Notes under the pieces: model-generated | Database searches by the model: none | What the model saw: only the letters and a program-made list of their open reading frames with translations | Told to the model about the DNA's origin: nothing | Translations under genes and position numbers: made by a program | Source: Lachnospiraceae bacterium | Lineage (GTDB): Bacteria > Bacillota > Clostridia > Lachnospirales > Lachnospiraceae | Length of the DNA: 44,513 nucleotides | Assembly: GCA_017553035.1 (NCBI GenBank) | Contig: JAFZNE010000017.1 | Location: forward strand, 1 to 44,513 | Reading direction: 5' to 3' | Shown: positions 16,969 through 24,826 of the stretch, piece by piece | Layout of the letters: every line of letters begins with the position of its first letter | Position numbering within the stretch: position 1 is the stretch's first letter

Positions 16969-17720
16969 TACACACCTCCGAAACGTCTGTTACGCTGACT
17001 GTAATATTCTATGGCTTTCATCAGTTCTTTTTTCGAAAAATCAGGCCATAAAGTATCTGTAAAATAGAACTCGCTGTAGGCCAGCTGCCACAGCAGGAAA
17101 TTTGAAATTCTCTGTTCTCCGCTGGTCCGTATGATCAGATCGGGATCCGGAATTTCCGCTGTATCAAGGTAAGATGAGATCATCTTCTCATTGATCTTTT
17201 CGAGTTCATTGTCAAGGTTATCGGGACTTGAACCTGCATTTTTCGACAGATCAACGGTCATTTTCCTGAATGCCCGCAAAATCTCGTCTCTTCCGCCGTA
17301 ATTGATCGCTACGGTAAAATTTAGTCCTGTAAATGAGGCGCTCTCATTTTCAAGCTCCTCGATACTCGCCCGAAGATCCTCATCCAGACGGGATTTGTCA
17401 CCGATGACCCTGACACGCATGTTATTCTTTCTGCTGCGTGCGAGGCAGTTTTTCATATAATCCCGGAGAAGATTCATCAAATAAGCTACTTCATCATCCG
17501 ACCGTCTCCAGTTCTCAGTTGAGAACGCATAGACTGTAAGATATTTGATCCCGAGATCCCACGCCCACTCACAGCAATCTTCTACTGTACGGGCTCCGGC
17601 CGAATGACCGGCGCTTCTCGGAAGCAGGCGTTTTCTTGCCCATCTGCCGTTTCCGTCGAGAATTATCGCGACATGCTGCGGTACATGAAGTTCTACCGGC
17701 TCTGCTTTCTTTCTTGCCAT
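16968..17720 (-). CDS. uppS: Undecaprenyl diphosphate synthase (cis-prenyltransferase)
   Basis: UppS condenses farnesyl diphosphate with eight isopentenyl diphosphates to give the C55 lipid carrier for cell-wall synthesis. The 250-residue protein has the family P-loop HVAIILDGNGRWA with its catalytic Asp, the YAFSTENWRR segment, and the C-terminal RTSGEQRISNFLLWQLAYSE motif. Start choice: a GTG at 17727-17729 is in frame but lies directly against the AAGGG. The ATG at 17718-17720 has AAGGG about eight bases upstream and is preferred. It precedes cdsA with a one-base overlap, and follows frr after a gap that holds a strong stem-loop. Confidence 0.97.
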   Translation of the reverse strand: MARKKAEPVELHVPQHVAIILDGNGRWARKRLLPRSAGHSAGARTVEDCCEWAWDLGIKYLTVYAFSTENWRRSDDEVAYLMNLLRDYMKNCLARSRKNNMRVRVIGDKSRLDEDLRASIEELENESASFTGLNFTVAINYGGRDEILRAFRKMTVDLSKNAGSSPDNLDNELEKINEKMISSYLDTAEIPDPDLIIRTSGEQRISNFLLWQLAYSEFYFTDTLWPDFSKKELMKAIEYYSQRNRRFGGV

Positions 17721-17794
17721 AATATGCACCCTTATGTAACTTTGCGGAAATATAGTTATTTATCCATTCACTAAAATATATCTTTTCGCGAGAA

Positions 17795-17822
17795 GACGGA
17801 TCGGGGCTTCCCCCGACCCGTC
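17795..17822 (-). other. GC-rich stem-loop between frr and uppS
   Basis: GACGG-A-TCGGGG and CCCCGA-C-CCGTC pair around a CTTC loop, a very stable hairpin in a moderately GC genome. On the minus strand no T run follows (TTCTCGCG), so it may slow or process the transcript rather than end it. It falls between the frr stop and the uppS start. Confidence 0.6.
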
Positions 17823-17858
17823 ATAATCCAATCAATATAATAGATCGTTCGATCACGA

Positions 17859-18413
17859 TCAGACAGTCATGATCTCCTTGGACTTGCTCTCCATCAGCTT
17901 GTCGATCTCAGCTACATTCTTCTCGGTAGTCTTGTCGATCTCGGTCTCAAGCTGCTTCTGGACGTCCTCTGAAATCTCACTTGCTTTCCCCATCTTCTTG
18001 AATGAATCGTTGGCATCACGCCTTATGTTGCGGAGCGCAACCTTGGCTTCTTCAGCCTTCTTCTTGACATCCTTGACAAGTTCCTTACGTCTGTCCTCGG
18101 TAAGCTCGGGAAATACCAGTCTGATGATCTTGCCGTCGTCGGTAGGATTGATACCGATATCCGACATGTTGATCGCCTTGTTGATCTCCTTGATCATCTT
18201 GCTCTCCCAGGGCTGTATCTGGATAATACGTGCTTCGGGTACACTGACATTGGCCACCTGGCTGATGGGGGTCGGTGTTCCGTAATAATCTACTTTGATC
18301 TTGTCAATGAGATGAGGATTGGCACGTCCGGCACGGATCGAAGCATATTCTTCGATCAGAACGTCGAGCGTCTTTTTCATCTTCTCCTCATAAGGCTTAA
18401 TCCTCTCATCCAT
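17859..18413 (-). CDS. frr: Ribosome recycling factor
   Basis: RRF splits post-termination ribosomes together with EF-G. The 184-residue protein is the usual length and shows the three-helix-bundle family pattern: [31 protein letters not shown] at the start, the central [13 protein letters not shown] segment, and the C-terminal [11 protein letters not shown] helix. GGAGGG lies eight bases before the ATG. The gene follows pyrH by 71 bases and precedes uppS, the normal Firmicute order. Confidence 0.98.
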   Translation of the reverse strand: MDERIKPYEEKMKKTLDVLIEEYASIRAGRANPHLIDKIKVDYYGTPTPISQVANVSVPEARIIQIQPWESKMIKEINKAINMSDIGINPTDDGKIIRLVFPELTEDRRKELVKDVKKKAEEAKVALRNIRRDANDSFKKMGKASEISEDVQKQLETEIDKTTEKNVAEIDKLMESKSKEIMTV

Positions 18414-18484
18414 AAAAAATACCCTCCGTAAATATGTAAATAATCCCCGAAATTTATTTCGTTAAACTATGCCTGCGTAGGCAA

Positions 18485-19189
18485 TTATGCGGTCACAACC
18501 GTACCTGTATTCTCTCCGCCAGCATTTCTGATGATGGAATTCTCTTCATTGAGCGAGAATACCAGGATCGGCATCTTATTTTCGAAGCACAGTGCCGAAG
18601 CGGTCGTGTCGATAACCTTGAGGTTCTTCTCGACTACTTCCTGCAAAGTGATCGTATCGAACTTAACTGCTGAAGGATCAACCTTAGGATCGGCCGAATA
18701 AACTCCGTCGATCGCCTTGGCCATCATGATGATGTCACAGTCGAGCTCTATCGCTCTCAAAGCTGTTGCGGTATCGGTCGAGAAATAAGGATGTCCGGTA
18801 CCACCGGCAAGAAATACTACCTTACCGTCGTCCAGATCCTGAACTGCCTTATCCTTGGAGAAAACCTCAGACATGTCGCTGAGTTCAAAAGGCGTATATA
18901 TCGAAGTCTTCATTCCTCTGTACCGGAATATGTCCGATACGTAAATGCAGTTCATGACAGTTGCGAGGATTCCGATCTGATCAGCCTTATACCGGTCGAT
19001 CGTTTCGCTCGTGCGCCCGCGCCAGAAATTACCTCCGCCTATAACTACGGCAACCTGGATCCCTTTATCGACGATCGCTTTGACCTGATCTGCTACGGCA
19101 ATGCATGTCTGTTCGTCAAAACCTGTCTTCTTCTCACCTGCAAGGGCTTCTCCCGACAGCTTGAGAAGTACTCGTTTATATGCTTCCAT
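18485..19189 (-). CDS. pyrH: UMP kinase
   Basis: PyrH phosphorylates UMP to UDP, the bacterial hexameric amino-acid-kinase-fold enzyme unrelated to eukaryotic UMP kinases. The 234-residue protein has the phosphate-binding KLSGEAL near the N-terminus, VVIGGGNFWRGR, FLAGGTGHPYFSTDTATALRA and the Asp-rich GVYSADPK segment. Length and motifs are standard. GAGG lies about eight bases before the ATG. It lies 49 bases downstream of the bactofilin gene and 71 bases upstream of frr. Confidence 0.98.
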   Translation of the reverse strand: MEAYKRVLLKLSGEALAGEKKTGFDEQTCIAVADQVKAIVDKGIQVAVVIGGGNFWRGRTSETIDRYKADQIGILATVMNCIYVSDIFRYRGMKTSIYTPFELSDMSEVFSKDKAVQDLDDGKVVFLAGGTGHPYFSTDTATALRAIELDCDIIMMAKAIDGVYSADPKVDPSAVKFDTITLQEVVEKNLKVIDTTASALCFENKMPILVFSLNEENSIIRNAGGENTGTVVTA

Positions 19190-19238
19190 GTATCAACCTC
19201 ATGTCGCTTATTTGATCCGTAATCTCATGGTATCGAGA

Positions 19239-20015
19239 TCATTCGAAAATATCGTCGATATCAACATCCGCATAAGTAAGTGAACAGAAGCCTTCGAGTA
19301 CTGCTCCGTTGTTCATCTGTACGGACTTGGCCTTGATATTGCCTTTGATGATCGCGGTAGAATCTATGATAACGGGTCCCTTGATGTCAAGTTCGCCTTT
19401 GACAGCACCTGCAATAACGCCCGAACCGGCCTTGATATCGCCTACGACAACGGTACCGAGTCCGATCTTAACAGTGCCTTCACTGTCAATGTTGCCGTCA
19501 AGCCTCTTGGCATTGACATAAACATCCGAAGCTACCGAATTGCCGACAACAGAACCCGAAATGGTCAGCTTGCCGATACATTCGATGTCGCCGTTAATCG
19601 TTCCCATGACATTGAGTGAACAGTCGGAAACAATACTTCCGTTGATCGTGGTACCTTTGGTGATGACAGTCACCTGATCGACGTCCGTAACATCGGAAGC
19701 CTCTTCGGTATGTACCGCAACCCCGGGAGTATCCTCCACGATTATCTCTTCTTCAGGCTCATCGATGACGCTCTCGTCATCTGCCGCAGCATTCGGATCG
19801 AGAAGATTCTCGATAAGAGCTTCATCAACCTGATCGCTTCCGTCGGACAGATCGTCAAATAACGAAGCCGCATCGTCCGAACCTTCAGCCTCTGCAGTGC
19901 TCATCTTGTTATCAAGCCCTGACATATCAAAAATCTCATCCAAAACGCTGCCCTTCTCCTCGGCATCATTTCCAACTTCTATGGCATCGTCTGCCACGTC
20001 CTTAAAGAAACCCAT
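19239..20015 (-). CDS. Bactofilin family cytoskeletal protein
   Basis: Bactofilins polymerise without nucleotide into filaments that place cell-envelope enzymes. In this 258-residue protein the N-terminal 120 residues are acidic and look disordered. The C-terminal part (about 125-250) is the beta-helical bactofilin core, with repeats of the type GTTINGSIVSD, GTINGDIECIGKLTISGSVVG, GDIKAGSGVIAGAVKGELDIKG. Start choice: a longer frame to 20093 adds a hydrophobic stretch, but AGGAGG lies seven bases before the ATG at 20013-20015 and the promoter lies inside the longer frame. It leads the pyrH-frr-uppS-cdsA run, which fits an envelope role. Its exact partner is unknown. Confidence 0.88.
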   Translation of the reverse strand: MGFFKDVADDAIEVGNDAEEKGSVLDEIFDMSGLDNKMSTAEAEGSDDAASLFDDLSDGSDQVDEALIENLLDPNAAADDESVIDEPEEEIIVEDTPGVAVHTEEASDVTDVDQVTVITKGTTINGSIVSDCSLNVMGTINGDIECIGKLTISGSVVGNSVASDVYVNAKRLDGNIDSEGTVKIGLGTVVVGDIKAGSGVIAGAVKGELDIKGPVIIDSTAIIKGNIKAKSVQMNNGAVLEGFCSLTYADVDIDDIFE

Positions 20016-20052
20016 TTTGCTCCTCCTATTGTAACAAAATTTCGTTAAGAAG

Positions 20053-20081
20053 ATTATAATATACAAACCGCAGAATGTCAC
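20053..20081 (-). promoter_or_regulatory. Sigma-A promoter of the bactofilin-pyrH operon
   Basis: Minus strand: -35 GTGACA (20076-20081), a 17-base spacer and perfect -10 TATAAT (20053-20058). Transcription would start near 20046, 30 bases before the AGGAGG-led start codon. It abuts the terminator of the preceding gene. Confidence 0.8.
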
Positions 20082-20082
20082 T

Positions 20083-20124
20083 AAAAAAAGCAAAAAATAA
20101 TTCTAAAATTAATTTTTGCTTTTT
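20083..20124 (-). terminator. Terminator of rnhA (possibly of the whole metal-efflux run)
   Basis: A long A/T-rich hairpin in which AAAAAGCAAAAA pairs with TTTTTGCTTTTT. On the minus strand it ends in a run of T (complement of 20083-20089). It lies just past the rnhA stop and just before the bactofilin promoter, so it insulates the two units. Confidence 0.75.
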
Positions 20125-20136
20125 CTGGATTTTCAG

Positions 20137-20589
20137 CTATTTTTCTCTCTTTACGATCTCGGGAATACCAGGTTCTTTCTCAAGTCCCGCCTTCGCAAGT
20201 TTATCGGCCAGCTCATTATATTCAACCTTGGTATGGGCCTCTATCTTCGTAAATGAAATCTTGATCCTGTCAAGCTTGTCTTTCATGTATGCGCTGTACT
20301 TTTTTGTAAGATCGTTTTTGGCTTTCCACGCGCCTGTCACCCAGCATTCGATGCCCGAATAATCATAACATATCTCGAGCTCATCATATCCGTTGATGAT
20401 CGCCCAGCGTACAGCAAGCATCGAGGCGATCATCTCGCCGGCCACATTTCTCTGTTTCACAGCTTCGGGATCGTTGCCGCTTCCGCAATATTCCTCGATC
20501 TCTCCGTCGGGATGAAAGCATACGCATCCAAACGCATACTTTTCCATTTTCGGATTAAAACTTCCGTCAACGTAGCAAACAGCTTTCAT
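20137..20589 (-). CDS. rnhA: Ribonuclease HI
   Basis: A type 1 RNase H that cuts RNA in RNA-DNA hybrids. The 150-residue protein shows the four acidic positions of the fold in order: Asp in YVDGSF (residue 8), Glu in NVAGEMIAS (about 52), Asp in CYDYSGIE (about 71), and the late acidic position in YNELADKLAK (about 125-130). Length is normal for the stand-alone domain. GAGG lies six bases before the ATG. It begins only 20 bases after the efflux ATPase stop, so it is probably read from the same message; a functional link to metals is not evident. Confidence 0.88.
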   Translation of the reverse strand: MKAVCYVDGSFNPKMEKYAFGCVCFHPDGEIEEYCGSGNDPEAVKQRNVAGEMIASMLAVRWAIINGYDELEICYDYSGIECWVTGAWKAKNDLTKKYSAYMKDKLDRIKISFTKIEAHTKVEYNELADKLAKAGLEKEPGIPEIVKREK

Positions 20590-20609
20590 AGCGACCTCAC
20601 AAAACAGCT

Positions 20610-22568
20610 TTATTTGGCTCTCAGAGCCCTCATCGAGTTAAGGATCGCCAGCACCGCAACACCGACATCGGCAAATACCGCAAGCCACATTCCGGCAAAC
20701 CCGAGCGCTCCCAATACAAGTATAACCAATTTTACGCCCAATGCAAATACGATATTTTCTCTTACTATCCTCAGGGTCTTGCGTGATATTCTCAGCAGTG
20801 CCGGAAGCTTTGCCATATCATCGTCCATAATGACGATATCGGCTGCTTCTATCGCCGCATCGGCACCCATGCTGCCCATCGCTATACCGATATCGGAGCG
20901 GACGAGCACGGGAGCATCATTGATCCCGTCTCCTGTAAATACGAGTTTTCCGCTGTCATCGAGCTCGCGCATCAGCTCTTCGACTTTTGATACCTTGTCC
21001 GCAGGCAGAAGCTCGGCAAAATATGAATCTACGCCTGCCATCGAAGCTATCTTTGAGGCTGTATCGTTATTGTCACCGGTAAGCATTACGGTCTTTTTCA
21101 CGCCTGCACTCTTCAGGGCCTCAAGATCATTTTTGATATTATCCTTGATCGTGTCGGAAATAACAATATAACCTTCATATTGTCCGTCATAGGCAACGTG
21201 GCATATCGTACCGGCAGTTTCGGTAATATTCCCGGATCCCGCAACTGCTTTATCAAATCCCGAAACTTCATTCTGATGCATCAGATCGGCACTTCCGGCC
21301 AGTATGGTCTTTCCTTCGTAATCGGCTTTTACGCCTTTTCCGGTAATATTCTCGGCATTTGACGCAAGGCTGATATTCATGCTGTTTCCTTCAAATGCCT
21401 TCATTATCGACAAAGCGATGGGATGATTCGAAAATTGCTCGGCAGCCGCCGCAAGTCCCAGGACTCTTGCTTCATCCGAACCCGCCGGCTGTATCTTTGT
21501 TACCGAGAATTCTCCCTTTGTCAAAGTACCTGTCTTATCAAATGCAATGATCGCCGTATTTGAAACGGCTTCCAGATAATTGCTTCCCTTGATCAGTATT
21601 CCGAGTTTTGATGCGGCTCCGATACCGCCGAAGAATCCAAGCGGAACGGATACTACAAGTGCGCAGGGGCACGAAATTACCAGGAAGGTACATGCTCTTC
21701 TCATCCATTCCATCCAGTCTCCGGTTATCAGAGAAGGGATGAGCATCAGCAGAAGTGCTCCGATCGTAACAACGGGTGTGTAATATTTTGCAAATCTTGT
21801 AATGAATTTTTCAGTCTTGCTCTTCCTTGAGCCTGCATTTTCGACGAGTTCGAGAATGACTGATACGGCCGAATCTTCGTAAGCTTTAAGGGTAACGCAT
21901 TTGAGTGTTCCTTCGCCGTTGATACATCCGCTCAGGACATCATCTCCCACAGCTGCATGCCTGGGTACCGACTCGCCTGTAAGTGCAGAAGTGTTGAGAT
22001 AACTGTCACCCTCGATAACTCTGCTGTCGATCGGGACTTTCTCGCCGGGCTTGATAATGATCGTTGTGCCTACGGCAACATCTTCCGGATCTATTTCCTC
22101 GATATGTCCCTCTTCGTCGACTACATTGGCATATTCCGGAACGATCTCCATCATTGCCGAGATCGATTTTCTGGATTTTCCGACGGCATAGCTCTGGAAC
22201 AGTTCGCCGACCTGATAAAATATCATTACGGCAACGCCCTCGGAATATTCTCCGATCACAAATGCGCCGATTCCCGCAACGATCATCAGGAAATTTTCGT
22301 CGAAAACATGCCCGTTTGCTATATTCTTGCCGGCACGTATAAGGACATCATAGCCTGCGATCAGATAAACGATCAGGAATAACAAAGGCTCGATCCACGC
22401 CAACAGAATAAACTGTTTTTCGGACAATTCCGGCCCATTTATCATACGGGCGAATAACGAGCCTTCGCTTTCATCGCCGCCAAATTCATGAAACAGGACG
22501 ATCAGGATAACAAACAGGACCAATGAGATCAATATCCTGATCAGTACCTTCTTCTGCTTTGAAGTCAT
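20610..22568 (-). CDS. Heavy-metal P-type ATPase (Zn/Cd/Co exporter, CadA/ZntA type)
   Basis: A P1B ATPase that pumps divalent soft metals out of the cytoplasm. The 652-residue protein has the actuator TGES (197-200), membrane metal site CPC (300-302), phosphorylation site Asp344 in DKTGTLTKG, hinge TGDGINDAPVL, and a last membrane pair with the Lys...Asp pattern (KLVILVLGALGFAGMWLAVFADVG) of the Zn/Cd subgroup rather than copper pumps. It lacks the usual N-terminal HMA metal-binding domain; the next gene upstream encodes that domain separately. It is the third gene of arsR-HMA-ATPase and is probably induced by Zn, Cd or Pb through that repressor. Confidence 0.93.
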   Translation of the reverse strand: MTSKQKKVLIRILISLVLFVILIVLFHEFGGDESEGSLFARMINGPELSEKQFILLAWIEPLLFLIVYLIAGYDVLIRAGKNIANGHVFDENFLMIVAGIGAFVIGEYSEGVAVMIFYQVGELFQSYAVGKSRKSISAMMEIVPEYANVVDEEGHIEEIDPEDVAVGTTIIIKPGEKVPIDSRVIEGDSYLNTSALTGESVPRHAAVGDDVLSGCINGEGTLKCVTLKAYEDSAVSVILELVENAGSRKSKTEKFITRFAKYYTPVVTIGALLLMLIPSLITGDWMEWMRRACTFLVISCPCALVVSVPLGFFGGIGAASKLGILIKGSNYLEAVSNTAIIAFDKTGTLTKGEFSVTKIQPAGSDEARVLGLAAAAEQFSNHPIALSIMKAFEGNSMNISLASNAENITGKGVKADYEGKTILAGSADLMHQNEVSGFDKAVAGSGNITETAGTICHVAYDGQYEGYIVISDTIKDNIKNDLEALKSAGVKKTVMLTGDNNDTASKIASMAGVDSYFAELLPADKVSKVEELMRELDDSGKLVFTGDGINDAPVLVRSDIGIAMGSMGADAAIEAADIVIMDDDMAKLPALLRISRKTLRIVRENIVFALGVKLVILVLGALGFAGMWLAVFADVGVAVLAILNSMRALRAK

Positions 22569-22631
22569 CTCTCTACACTTTCCGCGTTAGATCCGCATAA
22601 GCATCTTTTTTATAACATGGTCAAATTATGA

Positions 22632-22850
22632 TCATCTCAGGATCACACAATCAGGTTCAACCTTCTTGCAAACGGATACGACCTCATCCATGATCGAATC
22701 GAACCTGTCATCATCAGCATCTACCATCATTTTCTGGGACATGAAATTGACGCTTGCATCATTCACGCCGTCGATCTTCTTGATCGCTTCCTCCATCTTT
22801 GCTGCGCAGTTCGCGCAATCAAGGTCTTCAAGATTGAATTTCTTTTTCAT
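22632..22850 (-). CDS. Stand-alone heavy-metal-associated (HMA) domain protein
   Basis: A 72-residue ferredoxin-like metal-binding protein. The metal site is LDCANCAAKME near residues 8-18 (Cys-x-x-Cys), followed by IDGVNDASVNFMSQKMMVDAD, the usual HMA pattern. The preceding Asp (DCANC) is typical of Zn/Cd/Pb-handling HMA domains rather than copper ones. GGAGG lies upstream of the ATG. Lying between the repressor and the ATPase, it probably hands metal to the pump, taking the place of the missing N-terminal domain. Confidence 0.88.
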   Translation of the reverse strand: MKKKFNLEDLDCANCAAKMEEAIKKIDGVNDASVNFMSQKMMVDADDDRFDSIMDEVVSVCKKVEPDCVILR

Positions 22851-22939
22851 ATTGTCTTATCCTCCGTAGTTATTAATTATGAAAACGACCTGCATCCGCT
22901 CATTTCGTTGTTAAAATGCTTAAATAGCTTCTGAAATAT

Positions 22940-23242
22940 TTACTCTTCGATATGTTCAAGTCCGAGATTGATTATCGATCTTACATGTTCATCCGCAAGC
23001 GAATACTGTATCTGTTTCCCTTCGCGTTTTCCGGCAATAAGTTTCGCCTGTTTCAGCAGCTTGAGCTGATGTGAAACCGCTGATTGTGTCATGTTAAGCG
23101 TTTCTGCGATATCATTGACACAGAACTCACCTTCAAGAAGCACACAAAGTATCCTGATCCTTGTGGAATCTCCGAAACATTTAAAAAGTTCTGCGAGATC
23201 ATACATTTCATCTTCTATCGGCAGCCTTATCTGAATACCCAT
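22940..23242 (-). CDS. ArsR/SmtB family metal-sensing repressor
   Basis: A 100-residue winged-helix repressor. The recognition region is CVNDIAETLNMTQSAVSHQLKLLKQAKLI. The C-terminal helix carries Asp-x-His-x10-His-x2-Glu (DEHVRSIINLGLEHIEE), the alpha-5 metal site known from SmtB, CzrA and similar Zn sensors. The alpha-3 CVC site of arsenic and CadC sensors is not present as such (one Cys, in GEFCVND). It should leave DNA when Zn or a related metal binds. Start follows GGAGGTG. It is first in the operon and probably represses itself at the operator at 23316-23337. Confidence 0.93.
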   Translation of the reverse strand: MGIQIRLPIEDEMYDLAELFKCFGDSTRIRILCVLLEGEFCVNDIAETLNMTQSAVSHQLKLLKQAKLIAGKREGKQIQYSLADEHVRSIINLGLEHIEE

Positions 23243-23315
23243 TTCACATACACCTCCGAGATTTCGTTTTATAGTGCATTACTTTAATTATCGTTTGTTT
23301 CGATTTAAATATTTT

Positions 23316-23337
23316 CATATGAGCATTTGTTCATGTG
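23316..23337. promoter_or_regulatory. Candidate ArsR/SmtB operator
   Basis: CATATGAGCAT followed by TTGTTCATGTG is an imperfect dyad (8 of 11 positions pair) of the ATGAAC..GTTCAT type bound by CzrA/SmtB-like repressors. It lies about 75 bases upstream of the repressor start codon, in an A/T-rich promoter region. Confidence 0.6.
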
Positions 23338-23432
23338 TTCATAATATATCATCTTAATGTTTTTGTCAACTTCTTTTTTTATATTTTTTCTCCTATCACT
23401 AAAAATTATTACACCATCAACTAATTCCGCAT

Positions 23433-23475
23433 AAAAAAAAGGCTGTTACATCGCATTTTCATTGATGTAACAACC
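23433..23475 (-). terminator. Terminator of the YdjGHI-like operon
   Basis: GGCTGTTACATC (23441-23452) pairs with GATGTAACAACC (23464-23475). On the minus strand a run of T follows (complement of 23433-23440). It lies about 60 bases beyond the stop of the last operon gene. Confidence 0.9.
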
Positions 23476-23533
23476 CTCTTATTTTGTTATAGGATCAGCT
23501 TTCCTGTCTGATCACGCTTTATTGCGTGGTCCT

Positions 23534-24019
23534 TTACTCCGGTCTTTCTCTACCGCAATTCGGGCAGAACCTGGCCAGACTCCCGGTCCAGCCGCACTCA
23601 CATCTCCAGTGCCCCTCAGGAAGCGGCTTTTCTTCCTCAGGGATCCTGATGAATACCGGTTCTAAATCTACATTTCCGTACAGATCGGTTATCTTGGCCT
23701 GCACGGTATCACCAAGCGTATACCACATAAAATGCAGCTTGTACAATGCCTGGTCATCGGCATCGCATACAGCAGCTTTACCGGGATACATGCGGAACTG
23801 TTCATTTATCCTGTACGGTTCGAGCATCGTCGTAAATGATTGCACAGCTCCGGGGTCAAGCATCGATGAACAGCTGAAATATGCCTCCAGCGATGCCTTC
23901 CCTGACAGATCGAGCGTGAACGAACCGTTATTGAAAGAAAGCCTATACTCTCCGTCTTCGGTCTCCCACTCGCCATTCAGCTTATGCCAGTATTTACCGT
24001 CGGGATTTGCTATCTGCAT
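23534..24019 (-). CDS. Uncharacterised protein with C-terminal zinc ribbon
   Basis: I do not recognise the first 130 residues of this 161-residue protein. They are soluble and look beta-rich (DGKYWHKLNGEWETEDGEYRLSFNNGSFTLDLSG). The last 25 residues form a zinc ribbon CECGWTG...FCPNCGRE, similar in style to the ribbons of the SPFH and zinc-ribbon proteins upstream. GAGAGG precedes the ATG by about eight bases. It starts 33 bases after the TPM-domain gene and ends at the operon terminator, so it is the fourth member of that operon. A role with those partners at the membrane is inferred only from position and the shared ribbon. Confidence 0.75.
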   Translation of the reverse strand: MQIANPDGKYWHKLNGEWETEDGEYRLSFNNGSFTLDLSGKASLEAYFSCSSMLDPGAVQSFTTMLEPYRINEQFRMYPGKAAVCDADDQALYKLHFMWYTLGDTVQAKITDLYGNVDLEPVFIRIPEEEKPLPEGHWRCECGWTGSLARFCPNCGRERPE

Positions 24020-24052
24020 AGGTCACGACCTCTCAGATCATCATTTGAAATG

Positions 24053-24814
24053 TCAAACTTTACCATGTGTCGTATGGATCTCTTCTCCGGAAGACGTAAC
24101 AACCGTAGTTATATTTCCCGAAGGATCTGACCTTGTAACACGCTGTCTGTCTATGGTAACATATGTCGGAATATCATATTTCTTATTAAGTACAAAACTG
24201 CCGCGCTTGATATAATCCTTTGCTTCATCCTTACTATAGACACTCTTAAGTTCTGATTTCAGACCGCCGGATCTGATAGCACCTGCAATAGCACCGATAA
24301 TCGCAGCGATCGCTCCCCACAGTCCGAAACGGAAGTCTTTTGCTGAACCTGCAACATCGGCAAATTCCTTAAATGCTCCGTAAAAATCATTTCTTCCGTT
24401 GCCGATGTAAGAAATCACCTTTTCTTCTATCGAATCTATCTTGCCGTCAAATACCTTTTTAGCCTCACCGCTTCTCGCAAAAACATAATCACGGTTTCCT
24501 TCGCCTCCGCTGTCGACGAATAAAAACAGAATGGCATCTTTGCCCTCGATAAGCGAAGCTGCAAACCTGTCAACCCTGTCATCTACCTCGGGAAATTCAG
24601 AAGGGATCTCTTTCACCGTAACTACCAGGACATCCATTTTAAGCTTTTTGCTGGCTTTTTCAAGTGCATCGGTGACGTCCTGCCTCTGATCGGCCGTCAG
24701 TAATTGTGCGCCGTCATTAAGTCTTACCATGTTCGACGTAGCCGCCGATACGCTTACAGAAGAAAAAGCGATCAAAAGCAGCGCCATGATTATTAAAAAT
24801 GCTCTCTTTTTCAT
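24053..24814 (-). CDS. TPM-domain protein, YgcG/YdjH-like, exported and membrane-anchored
   Basis: The 253-residue protein has a clear signal peptide (about 1-25, ending VSVSAA), then a TPM domain (about 33-150: VRLNDGAQLLTADQRQDVTDALEKAS, MDVLVVTVKE, DAILFLFVDSG). A glycine/alanine-rich membrane helix follows (about 163-181), then a short basic C-terminal region. TPM domains occur in thylakoid repair protein TLP18.3 and in bacterial YgcG; the biochemical role in bacteria is unsettled. AAAGGAGG precedes the ATG. It follows the zinc-ribbon membrane gene by 12 bases. Together with that gene and the SPFH gene it mirrors Bacillus ydjG, ydjH and ydjI. Confidence 0.85.
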   Translation of the reverse strand: MKKRAFLIIMALLLIAFSSVSVSAATSNMVRLNDGAQLLTADQRQDVTDALEKASKKLKMDVLVVTVKEIPSEFPEVDDRVDRFAASLIEGKDAILFLFVDSGGEGNRDYVFARSGEAKKVFDGKIDSIEEKVISYIGNGRNDFYGAFKEFADVAGSAKDFRFGLWGAIAAIIGAIAGAIRSGGLKSELKSVYSKDEAKDYIKRGSFVLNKKYDIPTYVTIDRQRVTRSDPSGNITTVVTSSGEEIHTTHGKV

Positions 24815-24826
24815 GCTTTTCCTCCT

